Shown in pieces: positions 1-5,729 of a stretch of 5,729 nucleotides of DNA. Numbering within the stretch: the stretch's first letter is position 1; each line of letters starts with the position of its first letter. The notes under the pieces were generated by a model. It did not search any database. It was given only the letters and a program-made list of their open reading frames with translations, and was not told the origin of the DNA. Source of the stretch: UBA7805 sp036146215 (GTDB taxonomy: Bacteria > Planctomycetota > Planctomycetia > Pirellulales > UBA7805); assembly GCA_036146215.1 (NCBI GenBank), contig JAYYJN010000213.1:1-5729 (forward strand). The letters run 5' to 3'. The translations under genes and the position numbers were made by a program.

Positions 1-218
1 TCGAGACCACGGGTGCAGACAATGCTTTTCTTGCACAGATTCAGGAATACTAAAACGCGCCCTTTGTGACGAGAAAGCGACTCTATCTTGAGGCCATGGA
101 GGGGATCCTGAAGAACGTTGGTAATAAAACGGTCATCGACGACTCGGTTCGCGGTCTGGTTCCCTTACTCGATCTGAATCAAGTTCCTGACCTTCCCGCG
201 ACCGGAGATAAACGATGA
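1..218 (+). pseudogene. hflK: hflK 3' end (FtsH modulator subunit), interrupted by an in-frame TAA
   Basis: This is the C-terminal end of an HflK-type SPFH/Band-7 protein, the partner of HflC in the membrane cage that surrounds and modulates the FtsH protease. The frame starts at base 3 and the 5' end is outside the window. Sixteen codons end in FLAQIQEY, then TAA stands at 51-53. The same frame continues with 54 codons (54-215): NAPFVTRKRLYLEAMEGIL, then a stretch ending LVPLLDLNQV, and TGA at 216-218. E. coli HflK has EYEAAPEITRERLYIETMEKVL at this place, so both sides of the stop are homologous and exactly one residue is replaced. GAA, CAA and AAA are each one base from TAA. The final TGA overlaps the hflC ATG (ATGA), as in an intact operon. 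It may be a genuine nonsense mutation or a base error. If it is real, the product loses its last 55 residues, including the segment that forms the top of the cage. Confidence 0.88.
204..207 (+). promoter_or_regulatory. Ribosome binding site of hflC
   Basis: GGAG lies seven bases before the ATG at 215 and inside the last codons of hflK. It supports this ATG as the hflC start and suggests that hflC translation is normally coupled to the end of hflK. Confidence 0.75.
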
Positions 219-1156
219 TTCGAACGACGACGGTAGCGGCCCTGGTTTCCTTGCTTCTTCTCGGCGGATTTTTTTTATACGCCAGCGCATACACGGTCGA
301 AGAAGGTAAGTTGGCGGTAATCACCCAATTCGGCAAACCGATGGGCGCTGTCGAAAATCCGGGACTGCACTTCAAGGTGCAGTACATTCAGGAAGTGAAT
401 TTTCTTGAAAAAAGGTTGATCCCGTGGGATGGTGATCCGGAAAGTATGCAAACCCGCGATAAGAAACGCATCGACATCGATGTCTGGGCACGTTGGCGGA
501 TCGTGGATCCGATGAAATTTTTTGTCAAGCTCCGCACGGAACAGCGGGGACAGAAAATGCTTGACGATTTGGTTGACTCCGCAGTTCGTGATGTGGTTGC
601 TCGTCACAACCTGATTGATGTGGTTCGCAAATCGAATGATCCGCTCATCTACGAAAGCGATGAATTGCAAAGGCGATCCGGTGACCAAGTGACCGGGGGC
701 GGGCGAGACGACGTGGAAAAGGAAATTCTGATGGGAGTTGACCTCGAATCATATGGAATGGAACTGGTGGCGGTGAGGATCAAACGGGTGAATTATGTGG
801 AGTCGGTCCGGCAGGCGGTTTATGAGCGGATGATTTCCGAGCGATTGCGGATTGCCCGACTTTACGATTCGGAGGCGATGGAAGAAAAAAATCGAATCCT
901 AGGGCAAACGCAAAAAGAGTTGGACCAGATTGAAGGGGAGATGGAAAAAGCGTCGGCGGAAATTCGCGGTAAGGCCAACGCGCAAGTGATTCAACTGACT
1001 GCCCAGGCATATGGTAAGTCACCCGAGTTCTATGACTTTCTACGCAGGCTGGAAGTTTTCAAGCAGACGTTCGGCGCAGACACGCGGTTGATTCTTTCGA
1101 CCGACAGCGACCTGTTCCGACTCCTCAAGCAACCGGATACAAGGGCGACAAACTAG
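215..1156 (+). CDS. hflC: HflC, SPFH/Band-7 membrane protein, FtsH protease modulator
   Basis: HflC forms a hetero-oligomeric cage with HflK in the inner membrane and controls access of membrane substrates to FtsH. The 313-residue product is close to the usual HflC length (E. coli about 334). Seen in order: one N-terminal transmembrane anchor (about 7-25), directly followed by VEEGKLAVITQFGKP (28-42) and NPGLHFKVQYIQEV (48-61), the typical start of the SPFH domain, which runs to about 205. VRIKRVNYVESVRQAVYERM (187-206) matches the conserved end of that domain. A charged coiled-coil helix follows (about 207-262). The end, PEFYDFLRRLEVFKQTF (270-286) and LSTDSDLFRLLKQP (294-307), is the HflC hallmark. 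The HflC insertion before the domain end is shorter than in E. coli (about 148-178). The ATG overlaps the hflK stop and has GGAG seven bases upstream. The gene itself is intact although hflK is interrupted. HflC is preferred over a stomatin or other SPFH protein because of the C-terminal motifs and the hflK neighbour. Confidence 0.95.
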   Translation: MIRTTTVAALVSLLLLGGFFLYASAYTVEEGKLAVITQFGKPMGAVENPGLHFKVQYIQEVNFLEKRLIPWDGDPESMQTRDKKRIDIDVWARWRIVDPMKFFVKLRTEQRGQKMLDDLVDSAVRDVVARHNLIDVVRKSNDPLIYESDELQRRSGDQVTGGGRDDVEKEILMGVDLESYGMELVAVRIKRVNYVESVRQAVYERMISERLRIARLYDSEAMEEKNRILGQTQKELDQIEGEMEKASAEIRGKANAQVIQLTAQAYGKSPEFYDFLRRLEVFKQTFGADTRLILSTDSDLFRLLKQPDTRATN

Positions 1157-1166
1157 GAAGTCGCCC
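1143..1166 (+). terminator. Stem-loop across the hflC stop codon, possible terminator or mRNA-stabilising hairpin
   Basis: GGGCGAC (1143-1149) and GTCGCCC (1160-1166) form a perfect 7-bp GC-rich stem with a 10-base loop that contains the hflC TAG (1154-1156). A second, weaker hairpin follows: CGCAA (1171-1175) with TTGCG (1182-1186), loop of six. No T-run follows either of them, so this is not a canonical intrinsic terminator. The position at the 3' end of hflC, in the 58-base gap facing the convergent BI-1 gene, fits a role in ending or protecting the transcript. Confidence 0.4.
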
Positions 1167-1214
1167 GTTGCGCAAACTCAGTTGCGGCCATCATTCGGTG
1201 CTGCTGATCGGTCG

Positions 1215-1928
1215 TTATCGCCTCGACGTAAACAGCATCAATACGTAGTAGAACATCAACGCAATCGATGAGAAAAGCTGCAGTGAAGCTGCGACATAAC
1301 GGTCTTCTTCATAGCGGTGCAGAACATTCGAGGTGTCATACAGCACCGCTGCTCCGGCAAACCCGATCATGGCCACGGAAAACCAGGTTCCCATGTAAAA
1401 GCCGAACAACGCGCTTGCCACGATCAGCAGCAGCGCCACGATGCCGCCCCACATCAGAAAGCCTCGCAGAAAAGAAAAGTCTTTCCGTGTGACGAAAGCG
1501 ACAACAGTCAAACCGGCACATCCAAGGATGGTAGTTCCCGCAGCGCTGGCAATCACATTGCTCTCGTCGAAGTGTTGGGAATAGGCGTTGGAAATAAACA
1601 GAAGCGTAATAAATATACTCGCCTCTGCAGCAACAAAGGCGACCAGTGCAAGGTATTGGCTGCTGAGTGATTTCGAGGTTGCGGCCGCCCGCGAGGAAAA
1701 CCAGCCGACCAGCATAAAGCCTCCGAGTACGAACAGCCAGTTGACGCCCATCAGGGCCCCGGCAATTTTCTCGGCGAGCCCTGTCTTGAATAGCACGATT
1801 TCAATCAGGGTGAAAAGTGCAATCGCGCCGAACAAATGATTGTATGTGCGAACGATGAATCGGCTCCGCACATCCTCGGTCGCCTGCGCGACGGGTACTG
1901 GTTGTAAGAAGGTGTCGTCGCTGTTCAT
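1215..1928 (-). CDS. Bax inhibitor-1 (BI-1/YccA/YetJ) family seven-helix membrane protein
   Basis: Members of this family are polytopic inner-membrane proteins. B. subtilis YetJ is a pH-sensitive calcium leak channel, and E. coli YccA is an FtsH substrate and modulator. The 237-residue product has a polar N-tail (1-30) and about seven hydrophobic segments (roughly 31-50, 62-78, 92-113, 124-146, 156-177, 180-200, 213-234). AGAAVLYDTSNVLHRY (191-206) is the family signature, with Asp198 at the place of YetJ Asp171. In AASLQLFSSIALMFYYVLML (213-232) the usual LY.D motif reads LFSS, so the second sensor aspartate (YetJ Asp195) is Ser221. The ATG at 1926-1928 has AGGGAG (1935-1940) six bases upstream and the frame ends with TAA. 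The gene converges on hflC (58 bases apart) and lies 154 bases downstream of the DUF1501 gene, probably with its own promoter. The family call is secure. Channel activity or FtsH regulation is inference. Confidence 0.94.
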   Translation of the reverse strand: MNSDDTFLQPVPVAQATEDVRSRFIVRTYNHLFGAIALFTLIEIVLFKTGLAEKIAGALMGVNWLFVLGGFMLVGWFSSRAAATSKSLSSQYLALVAFVAAEASIFITLLFISNAYSQHFDESNVIASAAGTTILGCAGLTVVAFVTRKDFSFLRGFLMWGGIVALLLIVASALFGFYMGTWFSVAMIGFAGAAVLYDTSNVLHRYEEDRYVAASLQLFSSIALMFYYVLMLFTSRR

Positions 1929-1934
1929 GCTGTG

Positions 1935-1940
1935 CTCCCT
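1935..1940 (-). promoter_or_regulatory. Ribosome binding site of the BI-1 gene
   Basis: Read on the minus strand this is AGGGAG, six bases before the ATG at 1928. It confirms the chosen start. Confidence 0.75.
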
Positions 1941-1963
1941 GTGATGGTGTATCGCTTGCTTGG

Positions 1964-1992
1964 ATTATCAACCGTTTTATCGCCTGCGCCAA
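1964..1992 (-). promoter_or_regulatory. Candidate sigma70-type promoter of the BI-1 gene
   Basis: On the minus strand TTGGCG (1987-1992, four of six to TTGACA) and GATAAT (1964-1969, five of six to TATAAT) are separated by exactly 17 bases. Transcription would start near 1957, giving a leader of about 29 bases that carries the AGGGAG site. This suggests the BI-1 gene can be transcribed independently of the upstream DUF1553-DUF1501 operon. It is a match by eye to the E. coli consensus; planctomycete promoters are less well defined. Confidence 0.45.
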
Positions 1993-2023
1993 CACGAGAT
2001 GGTGTGGCCGGAGCGTTTCGAAT

Positions 2024-2039
2024 ATCGCACCAATGCGAT
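2024..2039 (-). terminator. Short hairpin downstream of the DUF1501 gene, weak terminator candidate
   Basis: ATCGCA and TGCGAT form a perfect 6-bp stem around a 4-base loop, about 45 bases after the DUF1501 stop and upstream of the predicted BI-1 promoter. There is no T-run after it on the minus strand, so intrinsic termination is doubtful. Its position between the operon end and the next promoter is the main support. Confidence 0.2.
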
Positions 2040-2082
2040 CATCGCGGTGAGACAACGTCTAATCCATATTTTATTGAGTACT

Positions 2083-3531
2083 CTAGGCCAGCAGTTCCGG
2101 GACCACGTGTGCGGGCAACACGCCCGTGAGTCGCTGATCGAGTCCCTGATACTTGACGGTGAATCGCTCGTGGTCGAATCCGAGCAGGTTTAGCACGGTG
2201 GCGTGAAAATCGCGGATGTGTAGCGGTTTATCAACGATATTATAGGAAAAGTCGTCGGTCGCTCCATAAATCTGACCGCCCCGGACACCGCCCCCGGCCA
2301 TCCACATGGTGAAGCAGCGGGGATGATGGTCGCGACCGTAATTCTGCTTGCTCAGGCCACCCTGAGAATAAATCGTGCGACCGAATTCGCCGCCCCAGAT
2401 CACCAGCGTGTCCTCGAGCATGCCGCGTTGCTCGAGATCCTCAAGCAGCGCGTAGCAAGGACGATCGACGTCTTTGCACTGGGAGGGCATCCGTCCGGCC
2501 AGATTTCCATGGTGATCCCAGTTGTTGTGATACACCTGAATAAACCGAACGCCACGCTCTGCCAGACGGCGGGCCATCAGGGCTGTGTTGGCAAAACTTC
2601 CCGGCTTCTTGGCTTCCTCTCCGTAAAGTTCAAAGGTGTGTTGCGGTTCGCTCGCAATGTCGGTCAGTTCCGGAACGCTCGCCTGCATGCGGAATGCCAT
2701 CTCATATTGGTGCATCCGCGTTTTTGTATTCGGGTCGCCAAGTCTCGCATGTGCGATCGCGTTCAGTCGGTTCAGGTCATCGATGCTCCGCCGGCGAACG
2801 GAGGTAGAGACACCGGGCGGGTCATTAATGAAAAGGATCGGATCACCTTTGCTGCGGAACGAAACTCCTGCGTGTTCACCTGAAAGGTATCCGCTGCTCC
2901 AGAGTCGCGATGAAATAGCCTGTTCCTGGTCTCTATTCGATGGAATTGCAACCAGTACGACAAAGGTCGGCAGGTTTTCGTTCATCGTGCCAAGACCATA
3001 CGAGGCCCACGATCCGAGGCAGGGCCGACCGGTGATCTGGTTGCCAGTTTGCATCGCTGCGATGGCCGGCTCGTGGTTGATCGCCTCGGTGTGCATGCTC
3101 CGCATCCAGCAGATGTCATCTGCTTTTTGTGCGAGATTCGGTAAGAGTTCCTTATTCATCCACATGCCGCACTCACCCGCCTGATGAAATTTGTATTTCG
3201 AGGGAGCGATGGGGAAACGAGACTGCCCGCTCGTCATTGTTGTGAGTCGCTGCCCCATCCGCACGCTTTCTGGAAGATCTTTGTCATACCACTTGTGCAT
3301 GACCGGTTTGGGGTCAAACAGATCCATCTGCGAGGGGCCGCCAACCATGTGCAGATAAATCACACGCTTCGCCTTCGGAGTGAAATGAGGTCCGGGTGCC
3401 TGATGCGCGGTTGCGGCGCTAGCGGTAGATGCTCCAGCCAATTGCGCAAGCGCTGCAGATCCGAGCAGGTGTCCGCTGCGGGCAAAAAAGGATCGGCGGT
3501 GATGCATAATGGGTTCAGGTAGATTCAACAT
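2083..3531 (-). CDS. DUF1501 family protein with Tat-type signal peptide (alkaline phosphatase/sulfatase superfamily)
   Basis: This is a full-length DUF1501 protein of 482 residues. The family falls in the alkaline phosphatase/sulfatase superfamily and is greatly expanded in planctomycetes. Its substrate is unknown. The N-terminus has HRRSFF (11-16), then a hydrophobic stretch ending ASTASAA (34-40): a Tat-like signal peptide, so the protein should leave the cytoplasm folded. Hallmark blocks in order: HMVGGPSQMDLFDPKP (61-76), HTEAINHEPA (147-156), GSWASYGLG (173-181), NNWDHHGNL (336-344), VIWGGEFGRT (377-386), GRDHHPRCFTMWMAGGG (399-415), HIRDFHATVLNLLG (438-451). The many His, Asp and Glu residues in these blocks are the likely metal ligands. 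The ATG at 3529-3531 has GGGGAG eight bases upstream. An internal ATG at residue 9 gives a more compact signal peptide but has no clear ribosome site. The gene begins 28 bases after the DUF1553 stop, so the two are probably co-transcribed. Family assignment is very secure; function is not known. Confidence 0.97.
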   Translation of the reverse strand: MLNLPEPIMHHRRSFFARSGHLLGSAALAQLAGASTASAATAHQAPGPHFTPKAKRVIYLHMVGGPSQMDLFDPKPVMHKWYDKDLPESVRMGQRLTTMTSGQSRFPIAPSKYKFHQAGECGMWMNKELLPNLAQKADDICWMRSMHTEAINHEPAIAAMQTGNQITGRPCLGSWASYGLGTMNENLPTFVVLVAIPSNRDQEQAISSRLWSSGYLSGEHAGVSFRSKGDPILFINDPPGVSTSVRRRSIDDLNRLNAIAHARLGDPNTKTRMHQYEMAFRMQASVPELTDIASEPQHTFELYGEEAKKPGSFANTALMARRLAERGVRFIQVYHNNWDHHGNLAGRMPSQCKDVDRPCYALLEDLEQRGMLEDTLVIWGGEFGRTIYSQGGLSKQNYGRDHHPRCFTMWMAGGGVRGGQIYGATDDFSYNIVDKPLHIRDFHATVLNLLGFDHERFTVKYQGLDQRLTGVLPAHVVPELLA

Positions 3532-3539
3532 CGTTCACG

Positions 3540-3545
3540 CTCCCC
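3540..3545 (-). promoter_or_regulatory. Ribosome binding site of the DUF1501 gene
   Basis: On the minus strand GGGGAG lies eight bases before the ATG at 3531, inside the 28-base gap after the DUF1553 gene. It favours this ATG over the internal one at 3505-3507, which lacks such a site. Confidence 0.7.
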
Positions 3546-3559
3546 GATTGGCTGTCTTT

Positions 3560-5729
3560 CTATTTATTGAGTACTTCATCGAGATTGAACATTTCACTGG
3601 CGACCATTGTCCAGGCCGCAACGGTGGCCGGATCGAGGCCGTCTGCCGGCTCAGTTTCGCCGACTTCCAACAATTGCGTGGCCGCCTGAGGCGCATCCTG
3701 ATAATGGTCCACAAAGTCGCGATAGGCCGCCAGGACGATAGCCCGCTCGTCCTCCGCAAGAGGTCGGCACAGGGTGCGATCCGCAATGAAAAGCGCCGTC
3801 GAATTTTCATCGCTACTATTACGCAGTGCAGCCTCGGCCAGTTTCCGCGACGTTTCCACAAATTGCGGATCATTCAGCGTCACCAGTGCCTGCAGGGGTG
3901 TGTTCGTCCGCTCTCGCTTGACAGTGCAGACTTCGCGACTGGGTGCATTGAACGCATCCATATTCGGGGGCGGCGCCATGCGTTTCCAGAAACTGTAAAG
4001 CGTGCGGCGATGCAAGCTCTCTCCGGTGTCCTGCTTGTAGTCTCGCGTGTTGCCACCCGGCAGACCCACAACATCCCAGATGTTGACCGGTTGATAGGGC
4101 CGCACGCTCGGGCCATACATTTTTTCTGACAACAAACCGCAAGCTGCCAGGGCGTAGTCACGAATCATCTCAGCGTCCATGCGGAAGCGGGGGCCCCGGG
4201 AGAGCAGGGCGTTATCGCGGTCCTTCTCGATTTTCGTTTCCGATGTGATCGCCGCCTGCCGATACGTGTTGCTCATCAGCATCTGCTTGAAAAAGTTTTT
4301 TACGTCCCATCCATTTTGCTGGAAATCGATTGCCAGCCAATCGAGCAACTTATCGTGGCTCGGTAATGTGCCCGTGATGCCGAAATCTTCGGGGGTCGGG
4401 ACGATTCCGCGGCCGAATACCTCTTGCCAGAACCGATTCACCGTCACCCGCGCGGTGAGTGGATTCGCCGGGTCGACCAGCCACTCGGCAAGTCCCAGGC
4501 GATTTTTCGGTGCGTCTTTCTTCATCGGGTGCAGCGCTGCTGGCGTATCGGCGGAGACTAAATCACCTTTTTTGTCGTATTCACCCCGCATCAAGATATA
4601 AGCCATTGCCGGCGAGTCTTTCTTCTCCCGCTGGATGTGGGTCATCGGACTGCGGTCACGGATCGCTGCCTGCTCGCGCCGCAGGTCGGTGACGGCTCGC
4701 GAAAGCTCCGGATAATTCGGATCGAGAGTCACCAGATAATGATCGAAAACCTGATCACGCGCTTTTTGTTTCGCCTGCTGGGCTGCCTTGGCTGCCTTGG
4801 CGGCCTCTTGCGCAGCCTCATCGCTTTCAGCACTGTCGGCACCGGCAACGGCGGAATTTTGATTCGTTTCGTATGCAGCGGGCTCCTGTGCACGCGCTAA
4901 TGCCTGATGGATTACGGGAAGATTTGCGAGGGCCCGGACCTCGCGAGGATAAAGGGCCCGGTCATAGATCCGGATGTCTTGAACCGCACCGGTAAAGGCA
5001 TCCTTCTCGCTCCGTCGGCCGAGTCGAAGCGGAGTATCGGAAAGAATCGACGCATCTTCCGGGAGTGCATCTTTCTCCACCAGGAGTGGCTGTTGATTGC
5101 CAGTGAGAAAGATTTTAACGCCCGCTGCTTTTCCCGAACCGTCATAGGTAACAAACACGTGCTGCCACTGATTTTCTTGCAGTCGATTCTGATAGACCCG
5201 TGTTTTGATTGCCTTTTCGGGCCATGCACTTACGAGATGCACGGCATACGCGTTGCCATTCTGCCAAAGATCCCACCCGCGGTCCTGATTACTCTGATCG
5301 ATGCGGCCAAGAATCGTACCGGTGTTTTTTTTACTCACCGGTTTAATCCATCCACCGAAGCTGAAGGCCTGATCTTTTTCGAACGCCGCCAGATCACCGA
5401 GTTTGAAGTTGGCTGATTCACTGAGTTGCGGGGCTTTGCCGAACTTGCCCCCCTCGATCCACTCAGGTGGCGAAGCTGCCGTATAACTGGTGGATTCTGC
5501 GTGTCCGGTCTCCGCGCCATCCGCGCCAGCTGTGCCGATCGTGCCATGGATCGTATCGCCCTCTGCCTCGGTGAGTGGAAGCCGAATAATGTTCTTGTCT
5601 GCCACAATGCCTGCTTCAAACGAATCAGGGGTGGCGGACGTCAACCATGTTTCAAACGTGGGCTCTGCTACGTCCCGGCGTGTATCACGGAGTTTTTCAG
5701 CAGCCGTAATCTCCGGTGGCAGCGATTCC
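3560..5729 (-). CDS. DUF1553 (PSD1) protein with LamG-like domain, 5' end outside the window
   Basis: The frame is open from the right edge (first full codon 5726-5728) to TAG at 3560-3562: 722 residues of a longer protein. No start is visible. Residues before the LamG-like module begin ESLPPEITAAEKLRDTRRD, then EPTFETWL, as expected for a linker after a DUF1549 (PSCyt2) domain. Numbered from the first codon: a concanavalin/LamG-like jelly roll at about 45-270 (AFSFGGWIKP at 121-130; QDIRIYDRALYPREV at 250-264); an Ala/Lys/Gln-rich helical hinge at about 300-325; then DUF1553 with ILMRGEYDKKGD (378-389), NPLTARVTVNRFWQ (422-435), EDFGITGTLPSHDKLLDW (447-464), SNTYRQ (486-491), SRGPRFRMDAEMIRDYALA (510-528) and RERTNTPLQALVTLNDPQF (605-623). 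Related planctomycete proteins start with a signal peptide, a cytochrome-c-like PSCyt1 domain and PSCyt2; that part would lie beyond 5729. The function is unknown. Binding of a glycan by the LamG module and redox chemistry by the haem domain are inference. It forms an operon with the following DUF1501 gene. Confidence 0.96.
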   Translation of the reverse strand, partial: ESLPPEITAAEKLRDTRRDVAEPTFETWLTSATPDSFEAGIVADKNIIRLPLTEAEGDTIHGTIGTAGADGAETGHAESTSYTAASPPEWIEGGKFGKAPQLSESANFKLGDLAAFEKDQAFSFGGWIKPVSKKNTGTILGRIDQSNQDRGWDLWQNGNAYAVHLVSAWPEKAIKTRVYQNRLQENQWQHVFVTYDGSGKAAGVKIFLTGNQQPLLVEKDALPEDASILSDTPLRLGRRSEKDAFTGAVQDIRIYDRALYPREVRALANLPVIHQALARAQEPAAYETNQNSAVAGADSAESDEAAQEAAKAAKAAQQAKQKARDQVFDHYLVTLDPNYPELSRAVTDLRREQAAIRDRSPMTHIQREKKDSPAMAYILMRGEYDKKGDLVSADTPAALHPMKKDAPKNRLGLAEWLVDPANPLTARVTVNRFWQEVFGRGIVPTPEDFGITGTLPSHDKLLDWLAIDFQQNGWDVKNFFKQMLMSNTYRQAAITSETKIEKDRDNALLSRGPRFRMDAEMIRDYALAACGLLSEKMYGPSVRPYQPVNIWDVVGLPGGNTRDYKQDTGESLHRRTLYSFWKRMAPPPNMDAFNAPSREVCTVKRERTNTPLQALVTLNDPQFVETSRKLAEAALRNSSDENSTALFIADRTLCRPLAEDERAIVLAAYRDFVDHYQDAPQAATQLLEVGETEPADGLDPATVAAWTMVASEMFNLDEVLNK
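4781..4807 (-). repeat. 9-base tandem repeat coding the Ala-rich hinge
   Basis: Two exact copies of GGCTGCCTT (4781-4789 and 4790-4798) are followed by a degenerate third (GGCGGCCTC, 4799-4807). On the minus strand they code for AAKAAKAA in the helical hinge between the LamG-like module and DUF1553. A unit of three codons keeps the frame if copy number changes. Confidence 0.5.

Noticed and set aside
51..53. TAA read as a sense codon (reassignment or recoding)
   Set aside because: The BI-1 gene ends at TAA at its normal length, and no other in-frame TAA occurs in the conserved genes here. No recoding signal is visible around 51-53.
66..215. Restart of hflK translation at GTG 66-68 or ATG 96-98
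   Set aside because: No Shine-Dalgarno sequence precedes either codon, and the product would be only the HflK tail. I treat the region as the remainder of the interrupted gene.
2070..2082. 13-base direct match TTTATTGAGTACT, also at 3563-3575
   Set aside because: One copy is in the C-terminal codons of the DUF1553 gene and the other follows the DUF1501 stop. One such match in 5.7 kb is not far from chance, and nothing marks them as attachment sites or element ends.
2076..2083. Palindrome GAGTACTC as an operator
   Set aside because: It is only 8 bases, sits at the end of the DUF1501 gene far from the predicted promoter, and has no second copy.
2323..2883. 186-codon plus-strand frame opposite the DUF1501 gene
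   Set aside because: It is antisense to core DUF1501 motifs, its composition is unlike a folded protein, and I see no ribosome site. It is a shadow frame.
3509..4129. 206-codon plus-strand frame opposite the DUF1553 and DUF1501 genes
   Set aside because: It lies antisense to strongly conserved coding sequence, its translation shows no recognisable domain, and its start overlaps the DUF1501 signal peptide region. It is a shadow frame.
5642..5644. TTG as the start of the DUF1553 gene
   Set aside because: The frame is open for 28 more codons to the window edge, with residues typical of the linker before a LamG module, and no ribosome site precedes the TTG. The true start is outside the window.

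Overview
The window most likely comes from the chromosome of a planctomycete (phylum Planctomycetota). The main clue is an adjacent gene pair that is a hallmark of this phylum and of related Verrucomicrobiota and Lentisphaerota: a DUF1553 (PSD1) protein carrying a LamG-like domain, followed by a Tat-exported DUF1501 protein. The sequence alone does not fix the genus. Every gene found reads as ordinary bacterial coding sequence. I see no insertion sequence, CRISPR array, tRNA, rRNA or phage gene. No gene-free stretch exceeds 300 bases; the longest is 154 bases (1929-2082).

Left part, plus strand (1-1156): the 3' end of hflK overlaps hflC by four bases (ATGA, 215-218). HflK and HflC are membrane-anchored SPFH/Band-7 proteins that together form a cage around the FtsH protease. 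The hflK reading frame holds an in-frame TAA at 51-53. Typical HflK sequence lies on both sides of it, so it looks like a recent nonsense change or a sequence error.

Middle, minus strand (1215-1928): a seven-helix Bax inhibitor-1 (BI-1/YccA/YetJ) family membrane protein is convergent with hflC. It has a good ribosome binding site and a plausible sigma70-type promoter in the 154-base gap upstream of it. E. coli YccA, of the same family, is a known FtsH substrate that associates with HflKC, so this neighbourhood makes sense as a membrane proteostasis locus.

Right part, minus strand (2083-5729): a DUF1553 protein, whose 5' end lies outside the window, is followed after 28 bases by a DUF1501 protein with its own Shine-Dalgarno site. 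They are almost certainly one operon transcribed right to left. Both products are expected to be exported. DUF1501 belongs to the alkaline phosphatase/sulfatase superfamily. The DUF1553 protein carries a LamG-like jelly-roll module and an Ala-rich helical hinge. Their biochemical role is still unknown.

The most noteworthy points are the interrupted hflK, the hflKC/BI-1 neighbourhood, the loss of one of the two sensor aspartates in the BI-1 protein, and the domain layout of the DUF1553 protein. I found nothing that clearly amounts to a new system.
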